From assembly GCF_021044795.1 (NCBI RefSeq), contig NZ_JAJNOP010000061.1: 6,122 nt of DNA; one strand, written 5' to 3'. This document shows positions 4,937-6,122 of the stretch, piece after piece. Source of the DNA: Acidaminococcus hominis. GTDB lineage: Bacteria > Bacillota > Negativicutes > Acidaminococcales > Acidaminococcaceae. The notes under the pieces were generated by a model. The model made no database searches. It was not told where the DNA came from and saw only the letters and a program-made list of their open reading frames with translations. Each line of letters begins with the position of its first letter. The first letter of the stretch is position 1. A program made the position numbers and the translations under genes.

Positions 4937-5869
4937 ATGGAAAACGTAACGATTATTACAGGACACAAGAATCCGGACACGGACTCTATTTGCTCTGCCC
5001 TGTCTTATGCCTATGTGAAGACCCAATTGGGTGAGAAGGTGGAAGCTTGCCGGGCTGGGAATGTGAACCCGGAAACCCAGTATGTGCTGGATTACTGGAA
5101 GGTGGACGCTCCCCGGCTGAACACGGAACTGGCGGAAGGCCAGGAAGTGATTCTGGTGGACCACAATGAGCTGAGCCAGGCTGTGGACGGCTTCAGCAAG
5201 GCCAATCCTCTGGAAATTATCGACCATCACCGGATGGGCGGCATTGTGACGGCCAATCCTCTGATGGTACGGATCCAGCCGGTGGGCTGCACGGGCACCA
5301 TTATTTACAATATTAGTGTGGAAAAGAACGTAACGCTGACCCCGACCATTGCGGGGCTGCTGTTCTCTGCCATTAGTTCTGATACGCTGTACTTCAAGTC
5401 CCCGACTACCACGGAAAAGGACAAGGAAGCGGCTATGGCGCTGGCGAAGATTGCCGGGCTGGAAGATCCGCAAAAGTACGCTATGGATATGCTGCAGGCT
5501 GGCTCTGCCATCAACTCTCTGAGCCCCAGCGCTATCTGCCACGGGGATATGAAGGAATTTGATTTCCCTCAGGGCAAGGTAACGGTGGCTCAGATCAACG
5601 TGATGGACGGGGAAAAGGCCAAGGCAAAATGGCCGGCGCTGCAGGGTGCTTTGCAGGATATGGTGGACCAGTGTGAAGCGGACACTACGCTGCTGATGGT
5701 GACGGATATTATCAATGAGGTGACGGAACTGTTGTGGGCTGGAAAGAACGCTGAGGTGCTGGACAAGGCGTTTGGCCAGCGGGAGGCTGACGGGCATTAT
5801 CATCTGCCTGGGGTGCTGTCCCGGAAGAAGCAGATTGTGCCGCCGTTGACGAAGGCGTTTCAGGAATAG
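4937..5869 (+). CDS. ppaC: Manganese-dependent inorganic pyrophosphatase (family II)
   Basis: This cytoplasmic enzyme hydrolyses pyrophosphate to two phosphates, pulling forward reactions that release PPi. The 310-residue length fits the compact family II form, with no CBS or DRTGG insert. The DHH-family metal ligands are all present: GHKNPDTDS at 9-17 (H10, D14, D16), DHNE at 75-78 (D75), DHH at 96-98 (H97), and SSDT at 147-150 (D149). The C-terminal DHHA2 domain carries the substrate-binding SRKKQ at 295-299. ATG 4937 follows GAGGAG (4922-4927) with a 9-nt spacer; the GTG at 4913 lies before that site. It lies 76 bp after the dehydrogenase gene, with its own likely promoter and a terminator directly after. 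Its codon use is less rich in third-position G than the upstream genes, as often seen in highly expressed genes. Confidence 0.97.
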   Translation: MENVTIITGHKNPDTDSICSALSYAYVKTQLGEKVEACRAGNVNPETQYVLDYWKVDAPRLNTELAEGQEVILVDHNELSQAVDGFSKANPLEIIDHHRMGGIVTANPLMVRIQPVGCTGTIIYNISVEKNVTLTPTIAGLLFSAISSDTLYFKSPTTTEKDKEAAMALAKIAGLEDPQKYAMDMLQAGSAINSLSPSAICHGDMKEFDFPQGKVTVAQINVMDGEKAKAKWPALQGALQDMVDQCEADTTLLMVTDIINEVTELLWAGKNAEVLDKAFGQREADGHYHLPGVLSRKKQIVPPLTKAFQE

Positions 5870-5884
5870 TATTGCATTAAGATG

Positions 5885-5924
5885 AAATCAGGCCGTGCAG
5901 GGTGCACGGCCTGATTTGTTTTGT
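5885..5924 (+). terminator. Intrinsic terminator after ppaC
   Basis: A perfect 15-bp stem pairs 5885-5899 with 5903-5917 (AAATCAGGCCGTGCA with its complement) around a GGG loop. A T-rich run follows (5915-5924). It begins 15 bp after the ppaC stop codon. Confidence 0.93.
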
Positions 5925-5927
5925 GGT

Positions 5928-6010
5928 GGTGCGGTCCGCGGACCTGAAGTGATGTGGTATCGGGGCATCCACTCTCAGTCATCCACTAGCGTGGCTGCCA
6001 GCTCTCCCCT
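5928..6010 (+). repeat. Uninterrupted copy of the dispersed repeat
   Basis: The first part, 5928-5974, matches 312-357, and the second, 5975-6008, matches 600-627. In the upstream region these parts are separated by unit 1; here they are joined. A hairpin CCAC-TAGC-GTGG lies at 5983-5994 in the middle. The repeat directly follows the ppaC terminator. Confidence 0.65.
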
Positions 6011-6016
6011 CGTATG

Positions 6017-6060
6017 ATATGTATGTGAGTTATTAAAAACAGCTCACATACATATTTTTT
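6017..6060 (+). terminator. AT-rich hairpin with T run
   Basis: A perfect 13-bp stem pairs 6017-6029 (ATATGTATGTGAG) with 6043-6055 around a 13-nt A-rich loop and runs into six Ts (6055-6060). It reads as a + strand terminator. No gene lies between it and the ppaC terminator, so it is either a backup or ends a transcript from the repeat. Confidence 0.6.
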
Positions 6061-6122
6061 GTGCGTATAGCGGTAAGAACCATTCGGAGAATTTTCCTCT
6101 TCCGGTTTCCCGTCTATACAAT
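6061..6122. other. Unassigned tail
   Basis: No gene, promoter or stable hairpin can be supported. GTATAG (6065-6070) and CTATAC (6114-6119) form a 6-bp inverted pair that could be chance. Confidence 0.4.

Noticed and set aside
1997..5803. Long reverse-strand frames opposite cdaA, cdaR, the dehydrogenase gene and ppaC
   Set aside because: They lie antisense to well-supported genes; high third-position G content removes stop codons on the opposite strand.

Overview
The window looks like chromosomal DNA of an anaerobic Firmicutes-type bacterium, probably Negativicutes (for example an Acidaminococcus-like organism). The evidence is a cdaA-cdaR pair followed by a COG2509-type FAD-dependent dehydrogenase, a family II (DHH) pyrophosphatase, strong GGAGG-type ribosome binding sites, and fairly GC-rich genes that favour G in third codon positions. 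The lineage is an inference from gene content, not an alignment result. All genes are on the + strand.

Positions 1-1355 carry no convincing gene but are dense in repeats and inverted repeats. A 164-bp element (A1 122-285, A2 965-1128) brackets two copies of a ~241-bp composite unit (358-599, 628-867). Each unit holds two ~60-nt hairpin modules alternating with two other stem-loops, so the order is module, hairpin, module, hairpin, twice. The four modules share one fold, yet their stems differ by matched (compensatory) changes. That is the strongest sign in the window of a structure kept by selection. The units also look inserted: removing unit 1 joins its flanks into a sequence that exists uninterrupted at 5966-5985. 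The region ends in short palindromes, two degenerate fragments of the A element and a terminator-like hairpin (1231-1267).

Positions 1356-5924 hold the genes. A sigma-A-type promoter (1356-1385) leads into cdaA (membrane diadenylate cyclase, 1433-2311), cdaR (YbbR-domain regulator, 2292-3278) and an FAD-dependent dehydrogenase (3241-4860). These three overlap end to end and are very likely one translationally coupled operon. ppaC (Mn-dependent inorganic pyrophosphatase, 4937-5869) follows 76 bp later. An extended -10 promoter overlapping the upstream stop codon and a leader with competing hairpins suggest it can be expressed separately. A strong intrinsic terminator follows (5885-5924). CdaA makes c-di-AMP from two ATP and releases two PPi; CdaR modulates CdaA; PpaC hydrolyses PPi. 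glmM, the usual third gene of the cluster in many Firmicutes, is not in the window.

Positions 5925-6122 hold an uninterrupted copy of the repeat family seen split at 312-627, a second terminator-like hairpin (6017-6060), and a short tail with nothing recognisable.
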